Source: Lachnospiraceae bacterium | GTDB taxonomy: Bacteria; Bacillota; Clostridia; Lachnospirales; Lachnospiraceae | Assembly: GCA_017472605.1 (NCBI GenBank) | Contig: JAFUPV010000070.1 | Span: forward strand, 27,588 to 91,587 | Direction of reading: 5' to 3' | Length of the DNA: 64,000 bases | In this document: positions 24,039 through 33,189 of the stretch, one piece after another | Layout: each line of letters opens with the position of its first letter | Position numbering within the stretch: the first letter of the stretch is position 1 | The notes under the pieces: generated by a model | Seen by the model: only the letters and a program-made list of their open reading frames with translations | The model's database searches: none | What the model was told of the DNA's origin: nothing | Program-made: the position numbers and the translations under genes

Positions 24039-25413
24039 GATATCGGATATCATCATTCCGAAATATATGCCGATTTTCAATGACCGGAAGTACAAGCATG
24101 TAATTTTGACATCCGGACGTGCCGGCACGAAGTCCAGTTTCATGGCAATCCGTGCCGATTATCAGATTGTCAGCGACAGGAATGGTTCCGTGGTTGTTCT
24201 CCGCAAGCACCACAATAAACTGCGTAAGACCGTGTACAAGGAACTTCTGCGAGGCTTGAATCGTCTTCAGCTGTCAAAGAAGAAATTCCTGATTACAAAA
24301 TCACCCATGGAGATTACATACAAAAAGTACCGAACAACAATCTATTTTTCCGGGTCTGACGGCATCGATGATACAAAAGGTATTATTGATGAGGATAAAC
24401 CGATTCGTTTGGTTGTTCTGGATGAGCTGACGGAATTCTTTGAAGATGGAGAAGGAGAGGACGAGCTGGCCAATATTGAGGCGACCTTTGTTCGCGGAAA
24501 TAAAGGTGGATTCCAAATGTTGTATCTGTACAATCCGCCCAAGAATCCCAACGCGCCAATCAATGAGTGGTGCAGGAAGATGGAAAAACGTTCCGATTGC
24601 ATTCATATCCATACGGACTACCGGGATGTTCCAGAAGACTGGCTTGGACCGGATCTGATCGAAACTGCGGAAGAAATGAAATCTGCCGATGAGAAGATGT
24701 ACCGTTGGGTCTGGCTTGGAGAATCGGTTGGGGTAGATGAACTGATTTATTATATGTTTTCAGAGCGTCACAAACAGAAACCGGATGAGAACCGAACCTA
24801 TGAAAGAGTATACATTGGCGGTGACTATGGTCAGCAGAATGCAACGACCTTTCAGGCATTCGGTCTGAATGAGTATCACAGAAAGATGACTGGTCTGGCT
24901 GAATACTATCACAGTGGCCGTGAAGCCGGAAAACAGCGCAGTCCATCGGATTACGCGAAGGACATGGTTGCATTTATGGATCGTATGCACGAGATTTATC
25001 GGACATCAACATTTTATATCTTTCTGGATCCTTCAGCACAGGGGTTGCAGGAGGAAATCAAGCGCGCATCCAGACGACTGAATTACAATGTTTTGATCAA
25101 AAATGCGGAAAATGATGTGGCGCTGGGAATCAGCCGTGTACAGAAGCTGCTCACGTATGGCATCCTGTCCATATCGCCGCTTCAGGAACATGCGATCAAA
25201 GAATTTGGTTTGTATGAATACGACAGGAAATCAATCGAGAAAGGCAAAGAAGTACCGGTCAAGGAAAATGATCACTGCATGGACGCAATTCGCTATGCTG
25301 TGATGGGAGCATGGAAGCTGACTAAATACTGGCTCCCGCAGGAGATAAGGGAAGACACAATAGATGCTGATGACATTTCAAAGAAGGAGATGAAGGAAGA
25401 TGGATATATTTAG
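24010..25413 (+). CDS. terL: Phage terminase large subunit (PBSX family)
   Basis: This is the ATPase/nuclease that packages DNA into proheads. The 467-aa protein has Walker A SGRAGTKSS (35-43), Walker B VVLDEL (135-140) and a C-terminal RNase H-like nuclease region (YIGGDYGQQN; later DHCMDAIRYAV). ATG 24010 overlaps the end of the small subunit frame, as usual for terS-terL. The gene appears intact. Confidence 0.93.
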   Translation: MTRQKKPQVKISDIIIPKYMPIFNDRKYKHVILTSGRAGTKSSFMAIRADYQIVSDRNGSVVVLRKHHNKLRKTVYKELLRGLNRLQLSKKKFLITKSPMEITYKKYRTTIYFSGSDGIDDTKGIIDEDKPIRLVVLDELTEFFEDGEGEDELANIEATFVRGNKGGFQMLYLYNPPKNPNAPINEWCRKMEKRSDCIHIHTDYRDVPEDWLGPDLIETAEEMKSADEKMYRWVWLGESVGVDELIYYMFSERHKQKPDENRTYERVYIGGDYGQQNATTFQAFGLNEYHRKMTGLAEYYHSGREAGKQRSPSDYAKDMVAFMDRMHEIYRTSTFYIFLDPSAQGLQEEIKRASRRLNYNVLIKNAENDVALGISRVQKLLTYGILSISPLQEHAIKEFGLYEYDRKSIEKGKEVPVKENDHCMDAIRYAVMGAWKLTKYWLPQEIREDTIDADDISKKEMKEDGYI

Positions 25414-26824
25414 CTTTTTCCAGAAGAGGGGAATTGACACGGTCAACGCTTCCTTCTACCGGAAAATTGAAGAGTGGAAAAGCTGGTATAATGGAAATGT
25501 TCGAAATTTTTCCTGGTACAAGGTATATTCAGGACATGGCACATACAGCCGGCACAAACGAAAGACGCTTGGAATGGCGAAAAAGCTATCGGAGGACATT
25601 GCTGATCTGATGCTGAATGAGCGGGTTGGCGTTTCGCTGGCAGATCAGATGACCAATGATTTTGTTCATAAGGTGCTGGAAGAGAATCATTTTCTGGTAA
25701 TTGGCAATGATTATCAGGAACGAAAGGCATACACTGGAACCGTGGCGTATATCCCATACCTGGATAAAACGGATGTAGACACAACGGGAATGATACACTC
25801 TGGAAGGATTCGGATTAATTATGTCAGTGCAGGAAATATCTTTCCGATCAGCTGGAGTAATGGAGTGATTCATGAAGTGGCTTTCACCTTTGAGAAGACG
25901 GTGCGAAGGAGGAAGTACATACAGGTACAATTTCATACGCTGCAGAATGGGTTGTATGTGATCGAGAATATGGTATTGCAGAATGTTGCCGGAAGTAAAG
26001 ATGGGATTGAACTGACTCCGCAGCAGTGGAAGCAGCTGAAGCCATTCCGGTATGTGGAGCCCAGAATAGAGACCGGATCTGCCAATCCGCTGTTTGCAAT
26101 TGACCGCCTGAACATTGTGAACAATGCGGATGATGACGAAACCAATCCGATGGGCGTGGCGATCTTTGCAAATGCCATTGATATCCTGAAGAAGCTGGAT
26201 ATTGAGTATGATTCTTACGCGAATGAGTATGATCTTGGCCGAAAACGTATCTTTGTTGCTCCGGAGCTTCTGAAAAACTCAGATGGTTCTCCTGCATTTG
26301 ATCCGGAAGACACGGTGTTTTACAAACTCCCGGAAGATTACTCGGGGGAAGACGGTGAAGGAAAGATGATTCAGGAGATCAACATGGAGATCCGGGCGGA
26401 TGCGCATGAAAAGGGTATCAACGATGACCTGAACTATTTGTCCCTGAAATGCGGCTTTGGAACAGAGCGGTACCGATTTGAGAAGGGAAGTGTAAAGACT
26501 GCAACGGAGGTAATCTCGGTAAATTCGGACCTGTATCGGATTCTTAAGAAGCATGAGATCATTCTGGAGGATGCCTTAAAACAGCTGATCGGCATTATCA
26601 TCAATCTTGGCTGCGTTCTGAATTATCCGTTGGATCCGGAAACGGAGATCACCATTGACTTTGATGATTCCATCATTGAGGATAAGCAGGCAGAACGCAA
26701 TACAGACCGGCAGGATGTAGCCATGGGAGCGATGAATCTCTGGGAGTACCGAAAAAAATGGTACAATGAGACAGAAGAACAGGCAAGGGCTGCAGTGAGC
26801 CAGCCGGTGGAGGTGATTGAGTGA
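25400..26824 (+). CDS. Phage portal protein (SPP1 Gp6-like)
   Basis: The 474-aa protein forms the dodecameric portal at the capsid vertex. It matches Gp6-type portals: IEEWKSWYNGNVRNFSWYK at the start, ADLMLNERVGVSLAD, a central ANAIDILKKLDIEYDSYANE and a C-terminal acidic DFDDSIIEDKQAERNTDRQ. It overlaps terL by 14 bp and the next gene by 4 bp. Confidence 0.9.
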   Translation: MDIFSFFQKRGIDTVNASFYRKIEEWKSWYNGNVRNFSWYKVYSGHGTYSRHKRKTLGMAKKLSEDIADLMLNERVGVSLADQMTNDFVHKVLEENHFLVIGNDYQERKAYTGTVAYIPYLDKTDVDTTGMIHSGRIRINYVSAGNIFPISWSNGVIHEVAFTFEKTVRRRKYIQVQFHTLQNGLYVIENMVLQNVAGSKDGIELTPQQWKQLKPFRYVEPRIETGSANPLFAIDRLNIVNNADDDETNPMGVAIFANAIDILKKLDIEYDSYANEYDLGRKRIFVAPELLKNSDGSPAFDPEDTVFYKLPEDYSGEDGEGKMIQEINMEIRADAHEKGINDDLNYLSLKCGFGTERYRFEKGSVKTATEVISVNSDLYRILKKHEIILEDALKQLIGIIINLGCVLNYPLDPETEITIDFDDSIIEDKQAERNTDRQDVAMGAMNLWEYRKKWYNETEEQARAAVSQPVEVIE

Positions 26825-28491
26825 CCCAGGGAGAACTGGAGCAGCTTCCGCAGCCTTTTGTCACACAGATGAGCGAACTGGAACGCCGGATCATGGAAAC
26901 CATCGTCCGTCTGATTCGTGAGAATGGCTTTTCCCCAGCGTCAGCGGACTGGGAGATCAATCGCCTGCAGCAGCTGGGAAAAACAGAGGAAGCGATCCGT
27001 AAAGCCATCAAAGACGCGCTGGCAGTCTCTGATTCAGAACTGGATAAAATGTTCTCTGACACGGTTTATGAGGAATATTACGGTCATGAGCGTGCATATC
27101 GGCTGTCAGGAATGAAACAGATTCCATTCGAACAGAACCATGAACTGCAGTCTTTGATCGAAGCGGTACGGACGCAGACAGGAGAAACATTTCAGAATAT
27201 GACTGCTACCATGGGCTTTGCTAAGCGCCTTCCATCAGGCGAACTGCAGTATCAGGAACTGAGAGACTTTTATGTTTCAACCATGGACTCGGCCATGATG
27301 GATATCCATTCCGGTGCATTCTCATACAACACAGTTCTGAATCGAACAATCAATGAGATGACTATGAGCGGAATCCGGTGGATCGACTATGCATCCGGAC
27401 AACGGAACAGAGTCGATGTGGCGGCGCGCAGAGCGGTCATGACCGGTTTTCGTCAGCTGCAGGGGAAAATGAATGAGCAGGTGGCGCGGGATCTGAAAAC
27501 AGATAGCTATGAGGTTACATACCATGTAGGTGCACGTCCCACGCATCAACCGTGGCAGGGACGTGTGTGGACGTATAAAGAGCTGCAGGATGTCTGTGGA
27601 CTGGGAAGTGTGACAGGACTGCATGGCGCGAATTGTTATCATGATTACAACGCATTTATTCCTGGTGTTTCTGTGCGGACATACACAGATGAACAGCTGG
27701 ATCAGATGATCGAGGAAGAAAATACACCAAAGGAGTATAACGAAAAGGCGTATACCACATATGAAGCGCTGCAGGCGCAGCGTCAGATGGAGCGCAGTAT
27801 GCGAAAAACCAGACAGGACATCCATCTGATGCGTCAGGGAGAAGCAGATCCGCAGGATCTGATTTTGAAACAGGCGAAATACCAGGGCCAGATGCAGACC
27901 TATAAGGATTTTTCTGAAAAGATGAAGCTTCCGGAACAAATGGACCGTGTTTATCAGGATGGTTTAAAAGGAACTTTTGCGCTGGGAAAGACGGCGAAAA
28001 AGAAGATGGATCAGATGATACAGGAAAAGGAGCAGGAGGAAGCGGAGAAAATCAGAAAGTCCAGATTTTCTGAACGGTTTACTGAGTATAATAACGGGCA
28101 GAAAGACACAATCACTACCCGGAGACTTATTAATAACCTGAACAAATCAGAGATTGGAAAAGAGATCGTTGCGTATATTTCTGAGCATCCGGAACTGGAC
28201 ATTAAGATGTGCTATAACATTGATCATGATCCGAGCACAAGAGGAGAACAGTTCAAGGATACGATCTGGATATACGCATCTGAAACAAAGACGGTGCAGA
28301 ATACAGCAGAGACATTGATTCATGAGATCACACACCACAGATACGACATTGGTGGATCCCAATGGTCAGAATGTGTGTGTCTTGCGCAGGAATGGAAACA
28401 CAGGACTGGAAAAACGGAATTGACAGGGGAGGATCGGAGGAATATAATTAAAACAGTAAAGGAATTGTATCCGGATCTTCCGTGGAGGTAA
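26821..28491 (+). CDS. Phage minor head protein with C-terminal HExxH metallopeptidase-like domain
   Basis: The first ~330 residues are a MuF/minor-capsid-protein-2-type head protein: helical N-terminus, then VTYHVGARPTHQPWQGRVW and GLHGANCYHDYNAFIPGVS. The C-terminal ~130 residues are different and contain HEITH (501-505) with a downstream WSECVCLAQEW, the pattern of a small zinc metallopeptidase. MuF proteins with C-terminal effector or toxin domains are known in Firmicute phages. This could be a maturation protease or an ejected effector. The start is GTG, overlapping the portal stop (GTGA). Confidence 0.85.
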   Translation: MTQGELEQLPQPFVTQMSELERRIMETIVRLIRENGFSPASADWEINRLQQLGKTEEAIRKAIKDALAVSDSELDKMFSDTVYEEYYGHERAYRLSGMKQIPFEQNHELQSLIEAVRTQTGETFQNMTATMGFAKRLPSGELQYQELRDFYVSTMDSAMMDIHSGAFSYNTVLNRTINEMTMSGIRWIDYASGQRNRVDVAARRAVMTGFRQLQGKMNEQVARDLKTDSYEVTYHVGARPTHQPWQGRVWTYKELQDVCGLGSVTGLHGANCYHDYNAFIPGVSVRTYTDEQLDQMIEEENTPKEYNEKAYTTYEALQAQRQMERSMRKTRQDIHLMRQGEADPQDLILKQAKYQGQMQTYKDFSEKMKLPEQMDRVYQDGLKGTFALGKTAKKKMDQMIQEKEQEEAEKIRKSRFSERFTEYNNGQKDTITTRRLINNLNKSEIGKEIVAYISEHPELDIKMCYNIDHDPSTRGEQFKDTIWIYASETKTVQNTAETLIHEITHHRYDIGGSQWSECVCLAQEWKHRTGKTELTGEDRRNIIKTVKELYPDLPWR

Positions 28492-28496
28492 TGCGT

Positions 28497-28667
28497 ATGG
28501 AATCGATTGAACTGAAAGAATTTCGGGAAATGGTTCAGCGGATCAGGAAAGGTGAAAATGTGATCTGTCCATCGTGCAAAAAGGGCGTGTTCGAAACAAA
28601 AGGTGATTACAGGACGTCTCCCGGATTTCAATGCACACATTGCAAAGCAAGAATAAACATCAACTGA
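28497..28667 (+). CDS. Small zinc-finger-like phage protein (56 aa)
   Basis: The protein has CPSCKKGVFE and CTHCKARI, a four-Cys zinc-ribbon arrangement. ATG 28497 lies 8 bp after GGAGG; an upstream ATG at 28491 is too close to it. It lies in the head operon after the minor head gene. Function unknown. Confidence 0.6.
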   Translation: MESIELKEFREMVQRIRKGENVICPSCKKGVFETKGDYRTSPGFQCTHCKARININ

Positions 28668-28711
28668 TACCGCCGGTTATTTTGACTGGTGGTATTTTTG
28701 TACCCATTTTC

Positions 28712-28727
28712 GTTGCGCCGGCGCAAC
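28712..28727. repeat. 16-bp perfect palindrome, copy 1
   Basis: GTTGCGCCGGCGCAAC is fully self-complementary. An identical copy lies at 44298-44313. Each sits a few bases before a ribosome-binding site (AAAGGAGG here, AGGAGG there). Confidence 0.8.
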
Positions 28728-28741
28728 AGAAAGGAGGAATG

Positions 28742-29071
28742 ATGATTCAGATAAGGATAACAGAAAACGGCATTCGGATGGATGGACATGCGGGATGCCG
28801 CAGGAATGGTCAGGATCTGGTTTGTGCTGCGATATCGGCGTTGACTTGCAGCCTGCTCCATTCCATTCAGGATCTGGCTGGAGACCGGATCCGCGCGGAA
28901 ACCGGTGACGGATTCACTCAGATTGAATGGGAGAAGCTGTCAGAAGCGGGGAAATTACTGGTGGATTCCTGGTTCCTTGCAGTCGATGATATCAACCATC
29001 AATATCACTGCATCCAATATGTTACGTTAATGAGACCGGAAAAGGGTCTTTTTTCTTTGTCCAAAACGTGA
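28742..29071 (+). CDS. prp: Ribosomal-processing cysteine protease Prp homologue
   Basis: The 109-aa protein has the Prp layout: DGHAGCRRNGQDLVCAAIS holds the catalytic His (GHAG) and Cys (VCAA). Host Prp removes the N-terminal extension of ribosomal protein L27 in Firmicutes, and phage scaffold/capsid proteins with an L27-like N-terminus can be cleaved as well. Here the next two genes, scaffold and major capsid, begin with such N-termini. The palindrome at 28712-28727 lies just before the ribosome-binding site. Start chosen as 28742 (ATG 28739 is adjacent and in frame). Confidence 0.8.
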   Translation: MIQIRITENGIRMDGHAGCRRNGQDLVCAAISALTCSLLHSIQDLAGDRIRAETGDGFTQIEWEKLSEAGKLLVDSWFLAVDDINHQYHCIQYVTLMRPEKGLFSLSKT

Positions 29072-29121
29072 TGACATGAAAAGCTCGGGAGCCTGTCGAG
29101 GCGAAACGGAGGTAAAGAGAG

Positions 29122-29709
29122 ATGAGAAAGTGGTTAATGAATCTGCACCTGTTTGAAGGAGAAGGCTCAGAGGGAGCCGATGAAAAAAACGGTGGAACTG
29201 GCGGCAGCGGCCAGAAAGGAAATGCTGGGTACACGTATGAACAGGCAGAGGAGATCGCCAACAGCAGAGCGGAGAAGGCATCCAGAGCCGCACTTGCCAA
29301 TTTCTATCGAAAGCAGGGCCTCAGTGAAGAAGAGGTGACTGCCGCAATCAATGATTTTAAAGCGAAGCAGAAAGAGAATCAGCCGGATGTTTCTGCAGTA
29401 GAAGCGGAAAGAGACGAGTATAAGGCGCAGCTGGAACAGATGAAGAACGAAAAGCTTCTGACGGCGAAGGGTGTGAGAGCGGAAGATCTTGATTATGTGA
29501 TGTTCAAGATCGGCAAGCTGGTGGATGATAAGACGGATTTTTCAAAGGCAACAGACAAATTCCTGAAAGAAAATCCAAGATATGCAGGAACAGGTGCAGC
29601 GTACCGCGTTGTTCCAACCGCATCTGAGACATCAGACGGAGCGGGCGCTTCTGCCGGAGGCTTGAATGGTTCAATCAACAGCGCGATCCGTGCTGCAATT
29701 CGAAGATAA
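29122..29709 (+). CDS. Phage scaffolding protein
   Basis: This 195-aa protein is Gly-rich at the N-terminus, with a long charged coiled coil (about residues 60-125) and a flexible Ala/Gly/Ser tail, as in Gp20-type scaffolds. It starts MRKWLMNLHLFEGEG, similar to the LNLQFF-type Prp cleavage context. It sits directly upstream of the major capsid gene. GGAGGTAAAGAG precedes the ATG. Confidence 0.8.
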   Translation: MRKWLMNLHLFEGEGSEGADEKNGGTGGSGQKGNAGYTYEQAEEIANSRAEKASRAALANFYRKQGLSEEEVTAAINDFKAKQKENQPDVSAVEAERDEYKAQLEQMKNEKLLTAKGVRAEDLDYVMFKIGKLVDDKTDFSKATDKFLKENPRYAGTGAAYRVVPTASETSDGAGASAGGLNGSINSAIRAAIRR

Positions 29710-29721
29710 TGGAGGTAAAGA

Positions 29722-30699
29722 ATGCGTAAGTATCGTATGAATTTAAGAATGTTTGATGAGGTAAACATCATCGACCGTACCGGTGCGGAGTCCCTGATTC
29801 CGGTACAGGAATCCAATGAGATTATTCAGGGAGTAGTTACTCAGTCAACAGTATTATCCAGAGGTAGAAAACTGCCGAACATGACATCTAAGCAGTATAA
29901 AATGCCGGTGCTGGATATGCTGCCAATCGCTTACTTTGTTAACGGTGATACCGGTCAGAAACAGACGACAAAGCAGGCGTGGAGCAATAAGTTTCTGATT
30001 GCGGAAGAGATTGCGGTTATTATCCCGATCCCGGAGTCTGTTCTGGACGACTCGGATTATGACATCTGGGGAGAGGTAAAGCCGAGAATCATTGAAGCCT
30101 TCGGTGCAAAGATCGATGGCGCGATTCTGTTCGATGAGGATAAACCGAACACCTGGAGAGACGGTGTCGTAACAACTGCAACCAATGCAGGAGCCGTTGT
30201 TACGCTTGCGACTGGTGATGATCTGTATGACAAGATCATGGGAGAAGATGGTGTGATCGCAAAGGTAGAAGGATCCGGTTACTTTGTGAACGGCCATATG
30301 TCTGATATTTCCATGCGCGCCAAGCTGAGAGGACTGAAGGACACCACCGGACAGCCGATTTTCAAGTCTGACATGCAGAATGGAACCAACTACTCTCTGG
30401 ATGGTTCTCCGATGAACTTCCCGAACAACGGTGCTTTTGATAAGTCCAAGGCATTGATGATTTCCGGGGATTTCAACCAGTTGACCTATTCAATTCGTCA
30501 GGATATCACGTTTAAGCTGTTCACGGAAGGCGTGGTGCAGAATACAGATGGTTCCATCGCTTACAACCTGATGCAGAATGATATGGTGGCGCTGCGTGCA
30601 GTTATGAGACTTGGCTGGGAGATTCCGAACCCGATCAATCGTCTGGAACAGGATAAGGAAAAGAGATGTCCGTTTGCTGTTCTGAAGGCTGGTGCCTGA
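29722..30699 (+). CDS. Major capsid protein (HK97 fold)
   Basis: The 325-aa protein has the HK97-type layout: an N-terminal MRKYRMNLRMFDEVN, then QGVVTQSTVLSRGRKLPN, an E-loop region (KKQTTKQAWSNKFLIAEEIAVIIPIPESVLDD) and a C-terminal RAVMRLGWEIPNP. The N-terminus parallels that of the scaffold gene and may be removed by Prp. GGAGGTAAAGA precedes the ATG. Confidence 0.88.
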   Translation: MRKYRMNLRMFDEVNIIDRTGAESLIPVQESNEIIQGVVTQSTVLSRGRKLPNMTSKQYKMPVLDMLPIAYFVNGDTGQKQTTKQAWSNKFLIAEEIAVIIPIPESVLDDSDYDIWGEVKPRIIEAFGAKIDGAILFDEDKPNTWRDGVVTTATNAGAVVTLATGDDLYDKIMGEDGVIAKVEGSGYFVNGHMSDISMRAKLRGLKDTTGQPIFKSDMQNGTNYSLDGSPMNFPNNGAFDKSKALMISGDFNQLTYSIRQDITFKLFTEGVVQNTDGSIAYNLMQNDMVALRAVMRLGWEIPNPINRLEQDKEKRCPFAVLKAGA

Positions 30700-30712
30700 T
30701 AAGAGGTAAGAG

Positions 30713-31117
30713 ATGCGTGTTGACTTTGATTATTACTGCAATCAGTTTGCACGGGGAAGGGAGCCGACCATACCGGAAGCTTCCTTTTCCCATTATTCAT
30801 CAGCGGCAGAAGATGAGATGCGATATGCAACCGGGAATCTCCTGGAATCGGACGATGAACGCCAGGAAATAAAGCGGTGCGTCTGTGAACTGGCAGAGTT
30901 TCTTTGCCAGGCAGATCAGGCGCATCAGACCGCTGCAAGAGCGGGTGGAGCCGGCATCATGACCTCTTACAGTAATGATGGAGAATCTGCTTCCTTTCAG
31001 GCGTCTGACAGCGAATTTACGGCATCCGGGCAGCGAAAGAAGATTACAGGGATCATACGGAAACATCTGCTTTGGACCGGGCTGCTGAGCCGGAGGTGTG
31101 CAAGATATGAATCCTAA
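30713..31117 (+). CDS. Head-tail connector (Gp6-like) protein
   Basis: The 134-aa helical protein follows the capsid gene in the usual connector position. Features are DFDYYCNQFARGREPTIPE, a helical central part (IKRCVCELAEFLCQADQ) and TASGQRKKITGIIRKHLLWTGLLSRR at the end. It likely binds the portal. It overlaps the next gene by 11 bp. Confidence 0.7.
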   Translation: MRVDFDYYCNQFARGREPTIPEASFSHYSSAAEDEMRYATGNLLESDDERQEIKRCVCELAEFLCQADQAHQTAARAGGAGIMTSYSNDGESASFQASDSEFTASGQRKKITGIIRKHLLWTGLLSRRCARYES

Positions 31118-31466
31118 TTATATCCACACGATTACAATATATCGGAATCAGAATGGAGCATGGAAGAAAACCGTGCTCCATAACTGTTTCTGGAAGTCGA
31201 AAATCGTGGTGCTGCAGAATGAAACGGAAGCGAGCCAGACGAATACCTATATTGTCCGGATTCCAGTCGAGTCTGTTGGAAACAGTTTCCCTGTTTCTCC
31301 CGGAGATATTGTTGTCCGCGGTAATTGCAGGGACAAGATTACGGGAAAGAGCCCGGATACGGCAACGGAGGTTCTTTTGAGGAACAAACCGGATGCGTTC
31401 AAGGTGACCGCTTTTTCTGACAACACTTCCCATCCAATGGGAAAACACTATCGTCTGGGGGGATAA
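31107..31466 (+). CDS. Head-closure/head-tail joining protein
   Basis: This 119-aa beta-rich protein (TITIYRNQNGAWKKTVL, SPGDIVVRGNC, TAFSDNTSHPMGKHYRLGG) matches small head-completion proteins encoded second after the capsid. ATG 31107 follows CGGAGGTGTGC; a GTG nine bases earlier is possible. Start overlaps the previous gene. Confidence 0.65.
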   Translation: MNPNYIHTITIYRNQNGAWKKTVLHNCFWKSKIVVLQNETEASQTNTYIVRIPVESVGNSFPVSPGDIVVRGNCRDKITGKSPDTATEVLLRNKPDAFKVTAFSDNTSHPMGKHYRLGG

Positions 31467-31468
31467 GT

Positions 31469-31912
31469 TTGAAACTGACATTTGAATGGAATCAGCCAAT
31501 ACCAACGGTTTCCAAACAGATCATTGATCGGGATGTACTTCTGTTTGAAGCGAATGAAGCAAAACGTCTGATGGATCCGTATGTACCGGCTGATAAGCTG
31601 ATATTGGCACAGAAGGTAAGAGTTTATGTGGAAGGAGAACATGGAGTCATTCATTATCTTTCTCCGTATGCGCATTACCAGTATAAAGGCATTTTATATG
31701 CGGATCCGGTGACGGGTGCGGCCGCTTTTACAAATGGAGAAGGACGTTTCTGGTCACGGCCTAATGTTGCAAAAGTGCCGACAGGAAAGAAACTGAATCA
31801 CAGCACGTTTCGCCATCCTCTGGCAACGTCTGAATGGGATAAAGCAATGATGGCTGCAAGAGGTGAGGAGCTGACGGAATCGGTCGAGAATTTTATAAGG
31901 AGAAAATCATGA
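31469..31912 (+). CDS. Minor capsid/tail-completion protein
   Basis: The 147-aa protein resembles the minor-capsid family found at the third position of this module: MDPYVPADKLILAQKV, SPYAHYQYKGILYADPVTG and HPLATSEWDKAMMA. It uses a TTG start behind GGGGGATAAG. It ends with a 4-bp overlap with the next gene. Confidence 0.7.
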   Translation: MKLTFEWNQPIPTVSKQIIDRDVLLFEANEAKRLMDPYVPADKLILAQKVRVYVEGEHGVIHYLSPYAHYQYKGILYADPVTGAAAFTNGEGRFWSRPNVAKVPTGKKLNHSTFRHPLATSEWDKAMMAARGEELTESVENFIRRKS

Positions 31913-32349
31913 CGAAACACGATGCAATGACAGCATACTTTACACCAGTGATTCAGGAACTGGTAAAACGGGAATTGAATTTCAATTTTTCGCCGGAGTC
32001 ACAGGACTCTATTTCGTTTATAACCAATTACTCAGACCGGCGTCGGAAAAAGTATATTGGGGGAGAGGAAAAGGAATATGCATTCACAATCATCATTGTT
32101 AAGTCATATTCGACGGATGAGGATGATCTGAACCTTCAGGCAATGAATTTTGCGCAGGGATTCATGGACTGGCTGGAGGCACAGAATGCGGCGAAGAATT
32201 ATCCGGTATTTCCGGATAACTGCCAGATCAGGCGCATGGAGAATTTACAGAACATGCCGAATCTGGCCGGAATTAACACAGAAGCGGGGCTTGCACGGTA
32301 CATGATCCAGTGCAGGCTCATTTATTTTGAGAAAGGAGCAGGCAGATGA
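31909..32349 (+). CDS. Tail terminator/minor capsid protein
   Basis: This 146-aa protein occupies the tail-terminator position. It has an N-terminal helix (TAYFTPVIQELVKREL), a beta segment (YAFTIIIVKSYS) and a C-terminal GLARYMIQCRLIYFEK. It probably caps the tail tube at the connector. Assigned by order and shape. Confidence 0.65.
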   Translation: MTKHDAMTAYFTPVIQELVKRELNFNFSPESQDSISFITNYSDRRRKKYIGGEEKEYAFTIIIVKSYSTDEDDLNLQAMNFAQGFMDWLEAQNAAKNYPVFPDNCQIRRMENLQNMPNLAGINTEAGLARYMIQCRLIYFEKGAGR

Positions 32350-32852
32350 AGTTAAGCGAGCTTATGAGCGATGTAACACCAAACGCAGACTATGAGGGCT
32401 GGGTGACGGCGGATGACTGGGTACTGGCAATTGACACAGCCCCCAATGGAACGACGGAAACAAAACCTGCTGATTATGTGGTTGTCCAGATGGGTGTTGA
32501 AGGTTTGGACGCGCAGCTGAATCCGATTACATCGGAAAAGACTTATATCAGGGCAGGACAGTCTACGATGAAGACAGGAACGGCCAGGGCATTTGCTGTA
32601 ACCGGTGACCGATATGTTGGCGATCCGGCCCAGGACTATATGCTGTCCCATGCAATCAAATATGGACGTGGAAACAGTGTAGTAACAAACTATGTATACT
32701 TCTGCATTTTGAATGGAAAAGGAGAGAAGGGACAGGTATCCATTATCGTGAATACAGAAAGCGGCGGTGCTGCAGGAGAGTCTTCTTCCGTTGATATTAA
32801 TCTGAATAAGATTGGTGCTGAGCCAAAAGAGTATACATACGCATCCGCATAA
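32346..32852 (+). CDS. Major tail protein
   Basis: The 168-aa protein forms the tail tube. Tube-type pattern: DWVLAIDTAPNGTTE, YVVVQMGVEGLDAQLNP, YIRAGQSTMKTGTARAF and GDRYVGDPAQDYMLSHAI. It is followed by the two tail-chaperone genes and the tape measure. The start overlaps the previous stop. Confidence 0.75.
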   Translation: MKLSELMSDVTPNADYEGWVTADDWVLAIDTAPNGTTETKPADYVVVQMGVEGLDAQLNPITSEKTYIRAGQSTMKTGTARAFAVTGDRYVGDPAQDYMLSHAIKYGRGNSVVTNYVYFCILNGKGEKGQVSIIVNTESGGAAGESSSVDINLNKIGAEPKEYTYASA

Positions 32853-32871
32853 GGGCAGAGGGAGGTAGAAC

Positions 32872-33189
32872 ATGGTAATTAGTGGAAAAGAAATCCGGTT
32901 TAGTCCAACGAACCGCAAAGATGCGGCGAAGCTGCAGCAGGCACTGGATGAAATGAGTCGGACAGAAGAGAAGATTCAGACAATGCGGGAAGATGGAGAT
33001 GTGTTGGAGATGTTGGATATGTTGATCGGGATGTTCCGGCAGTTCTTTATCACGACAACCGGTGTGGATGTAGTCGGAACCTGTGAAGACGCAGCCGAAG
33101 CAGCAGAGATGTACAATCAGTTCCTTTCGGAGGTTGCGAAACAGAAAGGAAGGCTGATGAATGCATTCAGCCCGAAACGCGTGAAATGA
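32872..33189 (+). CDS. Tail assembly chaperone, first frame (gpG-like)
   Basis: This 105-aa helical protein lies between the tail tube and Gp15 genes, the chaperone position. Its end overlaps the Gp15 start by 4 bp (ATGA type). I see no clear slippery heptamer in the overlap, so separate translation rather than frameshifting is likely. GGAGGTAGAAC precedes the ATG. Confidence 0.65.
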   Translation: MVISGKEIRFSPTNRKDAAKLQQALDEMSRTEEKIQTMREDGDVLEMLDMLIGMFRQFFITTTGVDVVGTCEDAAEAAEMYNQFLSEVAKQKGRLMNAFSPKRVK

